Positions 18,123 through 27,199 of a DNA stretch of 64,000 bases are shown here, one piece after another; position 1 is the first letter of the stretch, and each line of letters opens with the position of its first letter. Source of the DNA: Pirellulales bacterium (lineage in GTDB: Bacteria; Planctomycetota; Planctomycetia; Pirellulales; JAEUIK01); contig JAIBBY010000001.1 of NCBI GenBank assembly GCA_019694455.1, positions 268,069 through 332,068 on the forward strand, in the 5' to 3' direction. The notes under the pieces were generated by a model, which saw nothing but the letters and a program-made list of their open reading frames with translations, did not search any database and had not been told where the DNA came from. The position numbers and the translations under genes are program-made.

Positions 18123-19460
18123 ATGCGTGTCGCGATTGCCGCCATTGTTCTGTTAGCTGCCTCGCTGTGCCGCGCGGAGGACGCCGCGGATCGCGCGCAA
18201 TTGAGTGTCGGGGCCGCCGCGGTGAATATCCAGGCCGACGACTCCATGGTGATTGGCGGCGGCATCCACGGCGGCGCCGTACAGGGCCAAGACGGACAAC
18301 TGCGAGCCGTGGCGGTGGTGCTGGAGAAGCCTGGCTCGCCGAGAGCGGCGATCGTTGCGTGCGACGTGTTGATGCTTAATCGCGACCTGCTCGACCCGGT
18401 GGTGGATCAGATCAGCAAGAAACACGGCATCCCGGCCGAAGCGATTCTGATCAACGCCACGCACACGCATCATGCGCCCAGTACGGTCACAGTCCACGGC
18501 TACGCGCGCGACGAGGAGTTTTGTCGCCGAGTTCAAGCGGCAATTGTCAGCGCGGTCGATGGGGCGGTCGAGCAACTCGCCGACGCCCGATTTTTCTTCT
18601 GCTTGGGCGAGGAATCGTCGGTGGGGCAGAACAGCCGGCTGCTGTTGGGTGACAACACCGTCTTCTGGACAGGCAAGTACGACGACGCCCTCCGCCCGAC
18701 TGGTCCCTTCGATCCAGAACTGCCTGTGCTTGCTTTCAAAGGCCAAGACGGCAAATTGCGAGCGCTGATTTTCAATCACTCGACGCACACGATCGGCGCG
18801 CGAACCGCTGGCCGCTCCCCGTCGTTTTATGGTCTTGCCGCGCAAGAACTGGAGCAGGAACATGGTGGCGTGGTGTCGTTCTTGGAAGGCGCGTCAGGAT
18901 CGACGCACAATTTGACGCTCAATTGCGCCGAGATGATCTTGCGCATCAAAGCAGCGGTGAATCGTGCGCTCGCGCTGGCCGAGCCGCTGCCGGTGGATCA
19001 AATTCGAGCGGCCAAGAGGCCATTCAAGTATCGAGTTCGCAAGTTCGACGAGGCGCAAGAAGAAGCGACCGTTGGCGCCTATTGCCAGCGCCGGATTCCT
19101 AGCGTTTGGGAGAGCGTGGCCAAAGTGTTTCGCCAGCAGCGCGCCGTCTTGGCGCCGCATCAGGGAGAAGAGCGCAGTACTTGGCTACAAGTGATCACGA
19201 TTGGCGATGTGGCGATCGTGGGGGTGCCCGCCGAATTCTTTACGCGGCTTGGACAGGAGATCAAACGCCGCTCTCCTTATCGCTATACCTATGTGGCCGA
19301 GTTGGCCAACGATTGGATTGGCTATCTGCCCGACCGAGAAGGGTTTGAACTTGGCGGTTATCAAACTTGGACCGGGCTGCACAGCCTGGCCGAGCGCGGC
19401 ACGGGCGAAGCCGTGGTCGATGCCGCAGTGGCCATGCTGAATGAGATGCATCATGAATAA
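18123..19460 (+). CDS. Neutral/alkaline ceramidase-like (N-terminal domain) secreted hydrolase
   Basis: Exported 445-residue protein (signal peptide IAAIVLLAASLCRAED) of the family annotated as neutral/alkaline non-lysosomal ceramidase N-terminal domain proteins. The motif INATHTHHAPS (about 115-125) supplies the metal-binding histidines, and later FNHSTHTIG and FLEGASGSTHN fit the active-site loops. True ceramidases have about 650-700 residues; this short bacterial version lacks the C-terminal domain, so the substrate may be different. ATG 18123 is chosen because AGGAG lies 7 bases upstream and a signal peptide follows. Its stop overlaps the start of the PVC-cytochrome gene by 8 bp, which implies coupled translation. 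Confidence 0.85.
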   Translation: MRVAIAAIVLLAASLCRAEDAADRAQLSVGAAAVNIQADDSMVIGGGIHGGAVQGQDGQLRAVAVVLEKPGSPRAAIVACDVLMLNRDLLDPVVDQISKKHGIPAEAILINATHTHHAPSTVTVHGYARDEEFCRRVQAAIVSAVDGAVEQLADARFFFCLGEESSVGQNSRLLLGDNTVFWTGKYDDALRPTGPFDPELPVLAFKGQDGKLRALIFNHSTHTIGARTAGRSPSFYGLAAQELEQEHGGVVSFLEGASGSTHNLTLNCAEMILRIKAAVNRALALAEPLPVDQIRAAKRPFKYRVRKFDEAQEEATVGAYCQRRIPSVWESVAKVFRQQRAVLAPHQGEERSTWLQVITIGDVAIVGVPAEFFTRLGQEIKRRSPYRYTYVAELANDWIGYLPDREGFELGGYQTWTGLHSLAERGTGEAVVDAAVAMLNEMHHE

Positions 19461-22362
19461 ATGGATCTGGCGTTGCCTCTTGTGGTCTTGCTGCGGCGCC
19501 GCCTGGGGCGAAGAGTCGCAGAGCCCGCTTGCCCCGGGGGATGAATTCCAAACCTTTCAGTTGGCCGACGAGCGACTGACGATTGAATTGGTGGCGGCCG
19601 AGCCAGATGTCATTGACCCGGTGGCCTGCGCTTGGGACGAGCGGGGAAACCTCTATGTCGTCGAAATGCGCGACTATCCCGAAGGGCCGGCGCCGGCAGG
19701 GCAGATCAAGTTGCTCAGAGATACCGATGGCGACGGTCGCTACAGCCAATCCAGCGTGTTCGCCAGCGAACTGAACTATCCCACTAGCGTGCTGCCGTAC
19801 CGCGGCGGCGTATTCGTCACTGCGGCGCCCAATTTGTGGTATTTCAAAGACACCGACGGCGACGGGCAGGCCGACGAGCGACGCGTGGTCTTCACTGGCT
19901 TTGGCGAAGGCAACCAGCAACTGCGGGTCAACGGCCTGACCTGGGGGCGCGATGGCTGGATCTATGGCTCCAATGGACGGAGCGATGGCGAAGTGCGCCG
20001 GCCCGAGCAACCGTCGGAGAGCGCCGTCTCGCTGCGCCGGCACGACTTTCGCTTTCATCCTGAAACTTTGGCGTTTGAGCCGATGGCCGGCACAAGTCAG
20101 TACGGCGTGGCGGTCAACGACGCCGGCGATCACTTTCTCAGTTGGAACACGGTGCCGATGCGGCACATGGTGATCGCCGATGCCTGGCTGGCGCGACACC
20201 CAGGGTTGGCCGGCGCCTCGGCATTGAACATCTTGATCGATGCCAGCAAGACGGGGCGCGTCTATCCGCTGGCGCTGCCGCGGACTTTCAATCGCGAATC
20301 GATTCAGCATTTCAACGCAAGTTGTGGGCTGGCCATCTATCGAGGCGACGCGTTGCCAACCGAATACGTTGGCAACGCCTTGGTGTGCGAGGCGTTATTG
20401 GGCCTGGTTCATCGCCGAGTGCTCGTGCCCGACGGCGCCACCTATCGCGGCGAGCGCGGACCGCAAGAGGTAGAGCGCGAATTACTGGCGGCAAGCGATC
20501 CTTGGTTTCGGCCTGTCAACTTAACGACCGGCCCCGACGGCGCGCTGTACGTGGTCGACTTCTATCGCAAATGGGTCGAGCATCCGCAGTTTGTGCCGGA
20601 GGCGTCGCGCGGCGGCGTCGATTATCGCACCGGCGACGATCGCGGACGAATCTGGCGGATTCGCCAAAAGGATCGGCCTGCCGCGGCGGCCGCGCCCTGG
20701 CCAGACCAGTGCGATACCGCTGCTTTGGTCGATCGACTCGATCATGCTTGTGGCTGGCAGCGCGACGCGGCCCAGCGATTACTGCTCACGCGGGGCGACT
20801 CGCCAACCGTCGATCTGGTTCGGCGTGGATTGGATGCGACCCGCAGCGTCCAAGGACGCCGGTTGGCGTTGGCAACGCTAAATGCCTTGGACGAGCTACC
20901 TTCAGAACTGCTGCTGAAGTCCCTGAATTATCCGGAAGCGGAGATTCGGGAGTTGGCGCTCACGCTGATTCCCGAGCAGCGACGTCCTGAACCTCAGTTT
21001 GTCACCAGCGTATTGAAGTTGGCCACCGATGAGAGTCCACGCGTTCGATTGCAAGCCGCGCTGGCGCTCGGCGAACTCAAGCTGCCGGCGGCGCTCAACG
21101 CCATGGCAACCCTCGCCTCAGCGCACCCCGACGACAAGTGGCTGCGACTGGCGCTCTTGAGCGGACTGGCCGAGCGCGAGCTTGAGTTCGTCAGACAAGT
21201 CGTGGCTCAAGCGCCCCAGTGGCTGGCGGCGCCTAACGCCGCGCAGCAATCGGCGCTGCGCGATGTTGGTGAATTGTTGGGCAGACGTGGAGATCAAGCT
21301 GAACTGACCAGCGCGCTGGCGCTGGACGACAAAGGTAAACTATCGCCGGGCCAACTGGCCCTGACGACCGGCATTGGCACGGGATTGGAAACAACCGGCA
21401 AGCGTCTCGATATGGCGCTCGCCGGCGATTCGCAGGCGGCTCGGCGACTTGCGGCGCTGCTTGAGCAAGCGGTGACAATCGCCAGCAACGCCAATCAGAC
21501 CGCGGAGCATCGCGCGTTGGCGATTGAACTGCTGTCGAGCGCAGCCCCCCGCAAGACGCTAGACGTGCTGTCGCTACTAGACGCGAATCAACCCGACGAA
21601 GTGCAGTTGGCCGCGGCACGGGCCATGGGCCGTTGGGCAGATTTCGAGCTAGCTCGCTCCGCGATGGAGTTATGGGGTCGGCTTTCGACCAAGACGCGGC
21701 GTCAATTCGCCTCATCACTATTGCGTACGCAGCCGATGGTGGCCGTCTTGCTCGATGGGCTGGAGGCAGGAACCGTCGCCGATGGCGAACTCGATGCGGC
21801 GCAGCGCGAGGCCCTCTGGCGTATCGACGACGGCGCGTTACGCGCTCGGGTGGGCAAGCTCATTGGCGAACCTGGCAAGTCGGACCGCTCCGCAGTGGTG
21901 AACGATTTTCAAGCCGCGTTGCAATTGCCAGGAAACGGTCCGCGCGGCGCCCAACTGTTTCAGCAGCATTGCAACACCTGCCACGCGATGGCAGGGCAGG
22001 GGGGGCACATCGGTCCCGACCTGGCTAGCGTGAAGTCGCGCGCTGCGGCGGCGCTGCTGGTCGATGTCCTCGACCCAAGCCGCGAGGTTCCGCCCGACTA
22101 TATGAACTACTTGATCGAAACAGCCGACGGGCAACTCCTCGGCGGACTCCTGGTCGCGGAAGCGGCCAATGCGATCACTCTCCGTGGCGTCGATGGCGCG
22201 CAAGCCACCATCGCCCGAGAGCGGATTGAACGCTTTCAATCGACCGGCAAATCGTTGATGCCCGAAGGGTTTGAGCAGAAGCTGGCGCCGCAAGATATAG
22301 CGGATGTGCTGGCGTTCTTGACTCAAACCGAGAGCAAGGCGCCACCGAAACCACGGCCATAG
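19453..22362 (+). CDS. PVC-type membrane-bound dehydrogenase with HEAT-like repeats and CxxCH cytochrome domain
   Basis: Exported protein of 969 residues restricted to Planctomycetes/Verrucomicrobia-type bacteria. Order: signal peptide (CLLWSCCGAAWGEE), an N-terminal six-bladed propeller resembling sorbosone dehydrogenases (about 30-420, starting LTIELVAAEPDVIDPVACA, TIGR02604 type), a helical HEAT-like middle (about 430-830), and a C-terminal cytochrome c domain with heme motif CNTCH at 840-844 and IGPDLA just after (TIGR02603 type). The likely role is periplasmic oxidation of a carbohydrate or related compound with electron transfer through the heme. It overlaps the ceramidase-like gene by 8 bp; the downstream MFS gene starts after 81 bp. 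The substrate is not known for this family. Confidence 0.92.
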   Translation: MNKWIWRCLLWSCCGAAWGEESQSPLAPGDEFQTFQLADERLTIELVAAEPDVIDPVACAWDERGNLYVVEMRDYPEGPAPAGQIKLLRDTDGDGRYSQSSVFASELNYPTSVLPYRGGVFVTAAPNLWYFKDTDGDGQADERRVVFTGFGEGNQQLRVNGLTWGRDGWIYGSNGRSDGEVRRPEQPSESAVSLRRHDFRFHPETLAFEPMAGTSQYGVAVNDAGDHFLSWNTVPMRHMVIADAWLARHPGLAGASALNILIDASKTGRVYPLALPRTFNRESIQHFNASCGLAIYRGDALPTEYVGNALVCEALLGLVHRRVLVPDGATYRGERGPQEVERELLAASDPWFRPVNLTTGPDGALYVVDFYRKWVEHPQFVPEASRGGVDYRTGDDRGRIWRIRQKDRPAAAAAPWPDQCDTAALVDRLDHACGWQRDAAQRLLLTRGDSPTVDLVRRGLDATRSVQGRRLALATLNALDELPSELLLKSLNYPEAEIRELALTLIPEQRRPEPQFVTSVLKLATDESPRVRLQAALALGELKLPAALNAMATLASAHPDDKWLRLALLSGLAERELEFVRQVVAQAPQWLAAPNAAQQSALRDVGELLGRRGDQAELTSALALDDKGKLSPGQLALTTGIGTGLETTGKRLDMALAGDSQAARRLAALLEQAVTIASNANQTAEHRALAIELLSSAAPRKTLDVLSLLDANQPDEVQLAAARAMGRWADFELARSAMELWGRLSTKTRRQFASSLLRTQPMVAVLLDGLEAGTVADGELDAAQREALWRIDDGALRARVGKLIGEPGKSDRSAVVNDFQAALQLPGNGPRGAQLFQQHCNTCHAMAGQGGHIGPDLASVKSRAAAALLVDVLDPSREVPPDYMNYLIETADGQLLGGLLVAEAANAITLRGVDGAQATIARERIERFQSTGKSLMPEGFEQKLAPQDIADVLAFLTQTESKAPPKPRP

Positions 22363-22443
22363 CCGCTGCCAGGCGCCCTTCGCGCCACGAACGGACACAG
22401 CGACAATGTAGCGGTCGATCTCGACCACTCACCACGGACATAG

Positions 22444-23772
22444 ATGCCCCACCGCGACGAGCAACCCAGTTCGGACGAAGCGCACGACCCGTTTTCGGCA
22501 CTGCGCTTGGCCGACTTTCGCCGCTTCATGGGGGGCAATCTGGTGTCGGTCATTGGACTGCAAATGCAGTCGGTGGCAGTGGGCTGGGACATCTACGATC
22601 GCACCGGCGAAGCGCTCAATCTTGGCCTGGTGGGCCTCGTGCAATTCCTGCCAGTCCTATTCTTGGCGCTCCCGGCGGGACACACAGCCGATCGTGTGAA
22701 TCGCAAGTCGATCTTGCTGGTCTGCATGGCGGCGATGACTACGGTGTCGGCCACCATGACCTGGATCTCGTACACGCGCGGGCCGATCTGGGGCATGTAT
22801 GCGTGCCTGGGACTGGTCGGGATGATTCGCGCCTTTCAACAGCCGGCCAAGGCGGCGATTGTGCCGCTCATCGTGCCGCGTGAAAAGTTCGCCAACGCGG
22901 TGACCTGGAGCACCGGTGGCTTTCACTTAGCGTCGATTGGCGGTCCGGCGCTGGCGGGCGGTGTGATCGCCTGGGCCGGGCATGCTTGGACTGTCTATCT
23001 ACTCGATGCGACTTGCGCCGCCAGTTTCATGGTCTTGCTTTGGCGCATGCGTGTTCCGCCACAACAGCGCGCCGAATCCGAGCCAGGTTGGGTCGCGCTG
23101 GCCGCTGGCCTGCGCTACGTGTATCAAACCAAAGTGATGTTCGCTGCGCTCGCGCTCGACATGGTGGCCGTGCTGCTGGGCGGGGCCACAGCGCTGATAC
23201 CGATTTTTGCCGACGACATTCTCAAGGTCGATGCGGTCGGCTATGGTTGGCTGCGCGCCATGCCCGCGATCGGAGCGCTGCTAATGGCGTTCGCGCTGGC
23301 GGCGTTGCCTCCCATTCAAAAGGCGGGGCGCGCGCTATTGTGGTCGGTGGTGGGCTTTGGATTGGCCACTATCGTCTTTGGCGTATCGACCCACTTCGCG
23401 CTTTCTTTGGCGGCGTTATTCATGATTGGCGCGCTCGACAACATCAGCGTGGTGATTCGCCATACTCTGGTGCAAACGCTCACACCCGACGCGATGCGCG
23501 GCCGCGTATCCGCGGTGAACAGCCTGTTCATCGGCGCCTCCAACGAGTTGGGCGGCTTCGAGTCGGGAATGGTGGCGCACTATTTCGGCCCCGTGTTGTC
23601 GGTGGTCACCGGCGGCGTCGGCACGTTGATCGTGGTGGGTTTGACGGCGCTGGGTTATCCCGAGCTACGACGCTACGGTCGACTGGGGGGCGTGATTTCG
23701 CCGCCGGAAAAGGTCGACACGCCTGCCGACGTCGAAGCGGCGATCACCGACACCGAAGCTACGACGGTTTGA
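22444..23772 (+). CDS. Major facilitator superfamily transporter (MFS_3, EntS-like)
   Basis: Polytopic protein of 442 residues with the hydrophobicity of a 12-helix MFS carrier. The segment LALPAGHTADRVNRKSILL contains the MFS motif A (G-x-x-x-D-R-x-x-R-K) between helices 2 and 3. The start FRRFMGGNLVSVIGLQMQSV resembles the enterobactin exporter EntS and macrolide exporters, so export of a small hydrophobic compound or siderophore is the best guess. No siderophore biosynthesis genes are nearby. Its last 14 bp overlap the 3' end of the convergent membrane-protein gene. Confidence 0.9.
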   Translation: MPHRDEQPSSDEAHDPFSALRLADFRRFMGGNLVSVIGLQMQSVAVGWDIYDRTGEALNLGLVGLVQFLPVLFLALPAGHTADRVNRKSILLVCMAAMTTVSATMTWISYTRGPIWGMYACLGLVGMIRAFQQPAKAAIVPLIVPREKFANAVTWSTGGFHLASIGGPALAGGVIAWAGHAWTVYLLDATCAASFMVLLWRMRVPPQQRAESEPGWVALAAGLRYVYQTKVMFAALALDMVAVLLGGATALIPIFADDILKVDAVGYGWLRAMPAIGALLMAFALAALPPIQKAGRALLWSVVGFGLATIVFGVSTHFALSLAALFMIGALDNISVVIRHTLVQTLTPDAMRGRVSAVNSLFIGASNELGGFESGMVAHYFGPVLSVVTGGVGTLIVVGLTALGYPELRRYGRLGGVISPPEKVDTPADVEAAITDTEATTV

Positions 23773-24304
23773 GCCGTTGCCTGCCGTGAGCGCTGCGGAT
23801 GGCAAGAACGACCACCAGCAGCGCCTGCAACAGCGCGCAGAATATGTAGAGGTAGGCCGTGCGCATAACAAAGCCGCCCACCAGAGGGCGTTTGTCGTGC
23901 CCCCACTCGCAGATGATCCGGCCGGTGAACGGGATGTCCCAGATCCAGAGCGAAAAGGGAACCCACGCGATGAAAAACGGCGCCACGGCCAAACGCACCA
24001 GCCAAAGGCGCTCGCCTAGCCAGTACAAGAGGCCGGCATAAACCAGCGCCCACGCCAGAGAAGGATCGCGAGCGATCCAGCGGGCGACGACATCCAGCGT
24101 ATAATCGGGCCCAAAATCATTGAGCATGCAGCGCGGCCGATAAAAGATGCCGTGATGCAACTGCGCGGTGAGCGGGATGACCGCAAGGAGGCACGTTAGC
24201 GCCCACCAGACGCGCTCCGTGTGGTCACTCGGCGTCGATCGCTCTCCCAGCGGCGCCGACAGCGGAAAGAGCACGCCCCAAAGCGCGCGGCCGAGTGTGA
24301 ACAT
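23759..24304 (-). CDS. Membrane protein of unknown function, about four helices
   Basis: 181 residues with about four membrane segments (ALTCLLAVIPLTAQLHHG, LAWALVYAGLLYWLG, VRLAVAPFFIAWVPFSLWI, LYIFCALLQALLVVVLAI). Between them are aromatic, charged loops such as IFYRPRCMLNDFGPDY and IPFTGRIICEWGHDKRP. No family comes to mind. ATG 24304 with GGAGAG about 8 bases upstream is preferred over an upstream TTG at 24310. It lies 27 bp before the glutamine-synthetase-like stop on the same strand, so it could be the last gene of that operon; a GGGCAGGG octamer sits in the gap at 24321-24328. Confidence 0.7.
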   Translation of the reverse strand: MFTLGRALWGVLFPLSAPLGERSTPSDHTERVWWALTCLLAVIPLTAQLHHGIFYRPRCMLNDFGPDYTLDVVARWIARDPSLAWALVYAGLLYWLGERLWLVRLAVAPFFIAWVPFSLWIWDIPFTGRIICEWGHDKRPLVGGFVMRTAYLYIFCALLQALLVVVLAIRSAHGRQRLKPS

Positions 24305-24331
24305 CGACAATCTCTCCGCAGGGCAGGGGGG

Positions 24332-25696
24332 TCAAATTCGTTCGAAGTACCGCATCAAGTCCCAATCGGTGACCGCGGCGCGGTAGGCCTGACATTCCAG
24401 CCGCGCCGTGTGGACATAAAAATCGATCGCTGCGTCGCCCAGCGCCCGCCGCGCCATCTGGCTGCCGTCGAGCAGATCGGCGGCTTCGTCGAGCGACTTG
24501 GGAAGTCGCGGCAATGAATCGTTGATGTAGGCGTTGCCGGCGTACGGTTCGCCGCAATCGAGTTTTTCTTCGATGCCTTGTAGGCCGGCCACGATGGTGG
24601 CCGCGTAGGCAAGGTACGGATTCGCGTCGGCGCCCGGCGCGCGATTTTCGATGCGGAGCGATGCGCCATGTCCCACCACGCGCAATGCCGTGGTCCGGTT
24701 ATCATGCGCCCACACCAGCGAAGTCGGCGCCCAACTGGCCACCTGAAATCGCTTGTAGCTGTTGATCGTCGGCGCGAAGAAATATGACATCTCACGGGCG
24801 TACTTGAGCAGTCCGCCGAGAAACGCGCGGAATTCACCCGTTGGCTGGTCGCTTTTGTCGACGAATCGCGAGCGATTGCCCTCGGCGTTCCAAAGGCTGG
24901 TATGCAGGTGAAAGCTGCTGCCTGCCTGATCGCTGGCCAACTTGGCCATGAAGGTGATGGCGCGCCCCTCCTGCGCGGCGATCTCCTTGGCGCCATGCTT
25001 GAAGATGACATGGCGGTCGGCCATTTGCATCGCCTCGGCATAGAGCAAGTTCAGCTCGTGCTGGCCGCGTCCCCATTCTCCCTTGCTGCCTTCGACCGTG
25101 ATGCCCGCCTCGTGCATTTCGTTGCGGATGCGGCGCAAGACGTTTTCATCGCGACCGCATTGCAGCACGTGATAGTCGATCAGGTAGTCCGACGAAGGCG
25201 CGAGCTGCTGATAGCGCTTTTGGCCGGCCGACTCATAGCTGTCGTGAAAGAGATAAAACTCCAACTCGGAGGCCATAAAGACCGACATATCCTTGGCGGC
25301 CAGACGCTCGATCTGCGCCTTGAGGATCGAACGCGGCGCCTCGACAATTGGACCTCCTGCTTCGTGCTCCAGGTCGCACAGCACCAGCGCCGTGCCGCGG
25401 CTCCAGGGAAGCGCGTGCAGCGTGCCCAAGACCGGCTTGAGATGAAAATCGCCGTAGCCTTGATCCCAGCTCGCCAGGCGAAAGCCATCGAGCGGGTTCA
25501 TCTCCATGTCCACCGTCAACAGATAGTTGCACGCATGTGTGCCGTGTTTGACGACGCTCTGCAGAAAGTGGCTGCGGGTCATCCGCTTGCCCATGAGTCG
25601 CCCGAAGACATCGGGGAAGGCGACGACGACCGTGTCGATCTCTTCAGGACTGAACCAGGCGGGGAGCCATGCCAGGGCTTCTTCGGTATTGCTCAT
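24332..25696 (-). CDS. Glutamine synthetase family ligase, probably gamma-glutamyl-amine synthetase
   Basis: Cytoplasmic ATP-dependent ligase of 454 residues. GS-family motifs are clear: the glutamate-binding region EGSKGEWGRGQHELNLLYAE, the ATP-binding stretch FMAKLASDQAGSSFHLHTSL and NSYKRFQVASWAPTSLVWAH followed by NRTTALRV. The sequence is closer to the PuuA/IpuC/GlnA-like group, which couples glutamate to an amine (putrescine, ethanolamine, isopropylamine), than to the housekeeping enzyme; that is judged from memory and from context. The aldehyde dehydrogenase and iron alcohol dehydrogenase upstream in the same operon support amine breakdown. ATG 25696 is chosen because MSNTEEALAWLPAWF is a normal family start; the codons further upstream lie inside the next gene and are non-coding in this frame. 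Confidence 0.88.
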   Translation of the reverse strand: MSNTEEALAWLPAWFSPEEIDTVVVAFPDVFGRLMGKRMTRSHFLQSVVKHGTHACNYLLTVDMEMNPLDGFRLASWDQGYGDFHLKPVLGTLHALPWSRGTALVLCDLEHEAGGPIVEAPRSILKAQIERLAAKDMSVFMASELEFYLFHDSYESAGQKRYQQLAPSSDYLIDYHVLQCGRDENVLRRIRNEMHEAGITVEGSKGEWGRGQHELNLLYAEAMQMADRHVIFKHGAKEIAAQEGRAITFMAKLASDQAGSSFHLHTSLWNAEGNRSRFVDKSDQPTGEFRAFLGGLLKYAREMSYFFAPTINSYKRFQVASWAPTSLVWAHDNRTTALRVVGHGASLRIENRAPGADANPYLAYAATIVAGLQGIEEKLDCGEPYAGNAYINDSLPRLPKSLDEAADLLDGSQMARRALGDAAIDFYVHTARLECQAYRAAVTDWDLMRYFERI

Positions 25697-25731
25697 CGCG
25701 AGGTTCCTGTTGGCGAAGAAATCTTTTGTCG

Positions 25732-27192
25732 TCAAAAGCCGGGCACGCGCACAAAGACATTGCGAGTTTCGGTATAGAGCCGCATCGCTTCCATGCCAAG
25801 GTCGCGCCCGAAGCCACTGCGCTTGAATCCGCCAAACGGCGCTTCTTGATAGACGCTGCTGTTGGTGTTGACGCTCAGTACGCCGGTTTCGACGTTGCGG
25901 GCGACGCGCAGCGCGCGTTCGACGTCGCGAGTCCAAATCGATCCGGAGAGACCATACAAGGAGTCGTTGGCCAGTCGTACCGCCTCGGCTTCGCCCTTGA
26001 ACGGGATGACGCACGCGACCGGGCCGAAAATCTCCTCCTGGCATACACGCGATTGATTGGGGAGCCGATCGATAATCGTGAGGTCGAGATACCAACCGGT
26101 CGAATGAGGCTGCTTGCCGCCAGTCAGCACGCGCCCGCCTTCGCTCTTCGCCAGGTCGATATAACTCTCCACATGTCGCCGCTGGCCTGCGGAAACCATC
26201 GGCCCGACTTGCGTCGAGTTTTGCAGTGGATCGCCAACAATAATCTTTTGAGTGGCGGCAACAAAGGCTTCTACAAAGCGGTCGTAGACTGTTTGCTCAA
26301 CCAGCATGCGGCTGCGGGCGCAACAGTCCTGGCCCGTGTTAGCAAAAACCGAAAGCGGGGCCGCCTCGGCCGCGGCTTCGATGTCGGCGTCGGCAAAGAT
26401 GAGGTTGGGGCTCTTGCCTCCCAATTCGAGCGAGACCCGCTTAATGTCGTCGGCGGCGAGCTTCATGATCCGCGTGCCGGTCGTCGTCTCGCCAGTAAAG
26501 GCGATCTTGCGCGTGAGGGGATGGCTGACCAGAAAATCGCCGATCTTGCCCCCCGGGCCGGCAAGCACCTGTAGCACGCCGCGTGGCAGACCGCTGTCGA
26601 GCGCGAGTTTGCCCAATTCCAGGGCTGAGAGCGGAGTCAGGCTGGCCGGCTTGAGCACCACCGAATTGCCGGTCGCCAAGGCGGGCGCCACCTTCCAGCA
26701 GGCCATCAAGAACGGAAAGTTCCAAGGAACGATCGCGGCAACGACGCCCACCGGAATGCGCAGCGTGAAATCAAAACCTTCGTTACGAGTCGGTATCGTT
26801 TCGCCCGTGAAGGCGTTGATCACGCCGGCGTAGTATTCAAAACAACGTGCGCCGGCGTTGATTTCCCAACGGGCGTCCTCGATCGGTTTGCCGACATTGC
26901 GCGCCTCGATGGTCGCTAGGCGCTCGGCGTTTTCTCGAATCAGCGCCGCGATGCGCAGCAGAGTCTCGCTGCGCCTGGGCACCGTCTGCTTCTGCCACAG
27001 TTCTTCTCGAAAGGCGCGTTCAGCGGCCACCAGCGCCGCCTCCACCTCGGTCTTGCCAGCGGCGGGCACTTCGCACAGCGGCTTCTCGGTAGCAGGCTCG
27101 GTCAACTTGATCGTGCCGCCGGTGGCCGACTCGCGCAGCGCGCCATCAATGACCAGAGCGCTGGGGAACTGCAATGAATTAGTCTCGGTCAT
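25732..27192 (-). CDS. NAD(P)-dependent aldehyde dehydrogenase
   Basis: Soluble 486-residue ALDH superfamily enzyme that oxidises an aldehyde to an acid. Present are the cofactor motif FTGETTTGTRIM, the general-base region VSLELGGKSPNL and the catalytic cysteine in FANTGQDCCARSR, plus the usual C-terminal PFGGFKRSGFGRDLG. It resembles PuuC/betaine-type enzymes (NTGQDCCA). It is the middle gene of the operon: 7 bp after the alcohol dehydrogenase stop and 35 bp before the glutamine-synthetase-like start. In a gamma-glutamyl amine pathway it would oxidise the gamma-glutamyl aldehyde; this role is inferred from gene order. Confidence 0.93.
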   Translation of the reverse strand: MTETNSLQFPSALVIDGALRESATGGTIKLTEPATEKPLCEVPAAGKTEVEAALVAAERAFREELWQKQTVPRRSETLLRIAALIRENAERLATIEARNVGKPIEDARWEINAGARCFEYYAGVINAFTGETIPTRNEGFDFTLRIPVGVVAAIVPWNFPFLMACWKVAPALATGNSVVLKPASLTPLSALELGKLALDSGLPRGVLQVLAGPGGKIGDFLVSHPLTRKIAFTGETTTGTRIMKLAADDIKRVSLELGGKSPNLIFADADIEAAAEAAPLSVFANTGQDCCARSRMLVEQTVYDRFVEAFVAATQKIIVGDPLQNSTQVGPMVSAGQRRHVESYIDLAKSEGGRVLTGGKQPHSTGWYLDLTIIDRLPNQSRVCQEEIFGPVACVIPFKGEAEAVRLANDSLYGLSGSIWTRDVERALRVARNVETGVLSVNTNSSVYQEAPFGGFKRSGFGRDLGMEAMRLYTETRNVFVRVPGF

Positions 27193-27199
27193 GGTTCGT

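Noticed and set aside
25697..26095. In-frame upstream extension of the glutamine-synthetase-like gene to 26095
   Set aside because: The extra 133 codons lie inside the aldehyde dehydrogenase gene in another frame and read as Arg/Gln-rich shadow sequence; the family start is at 25696.
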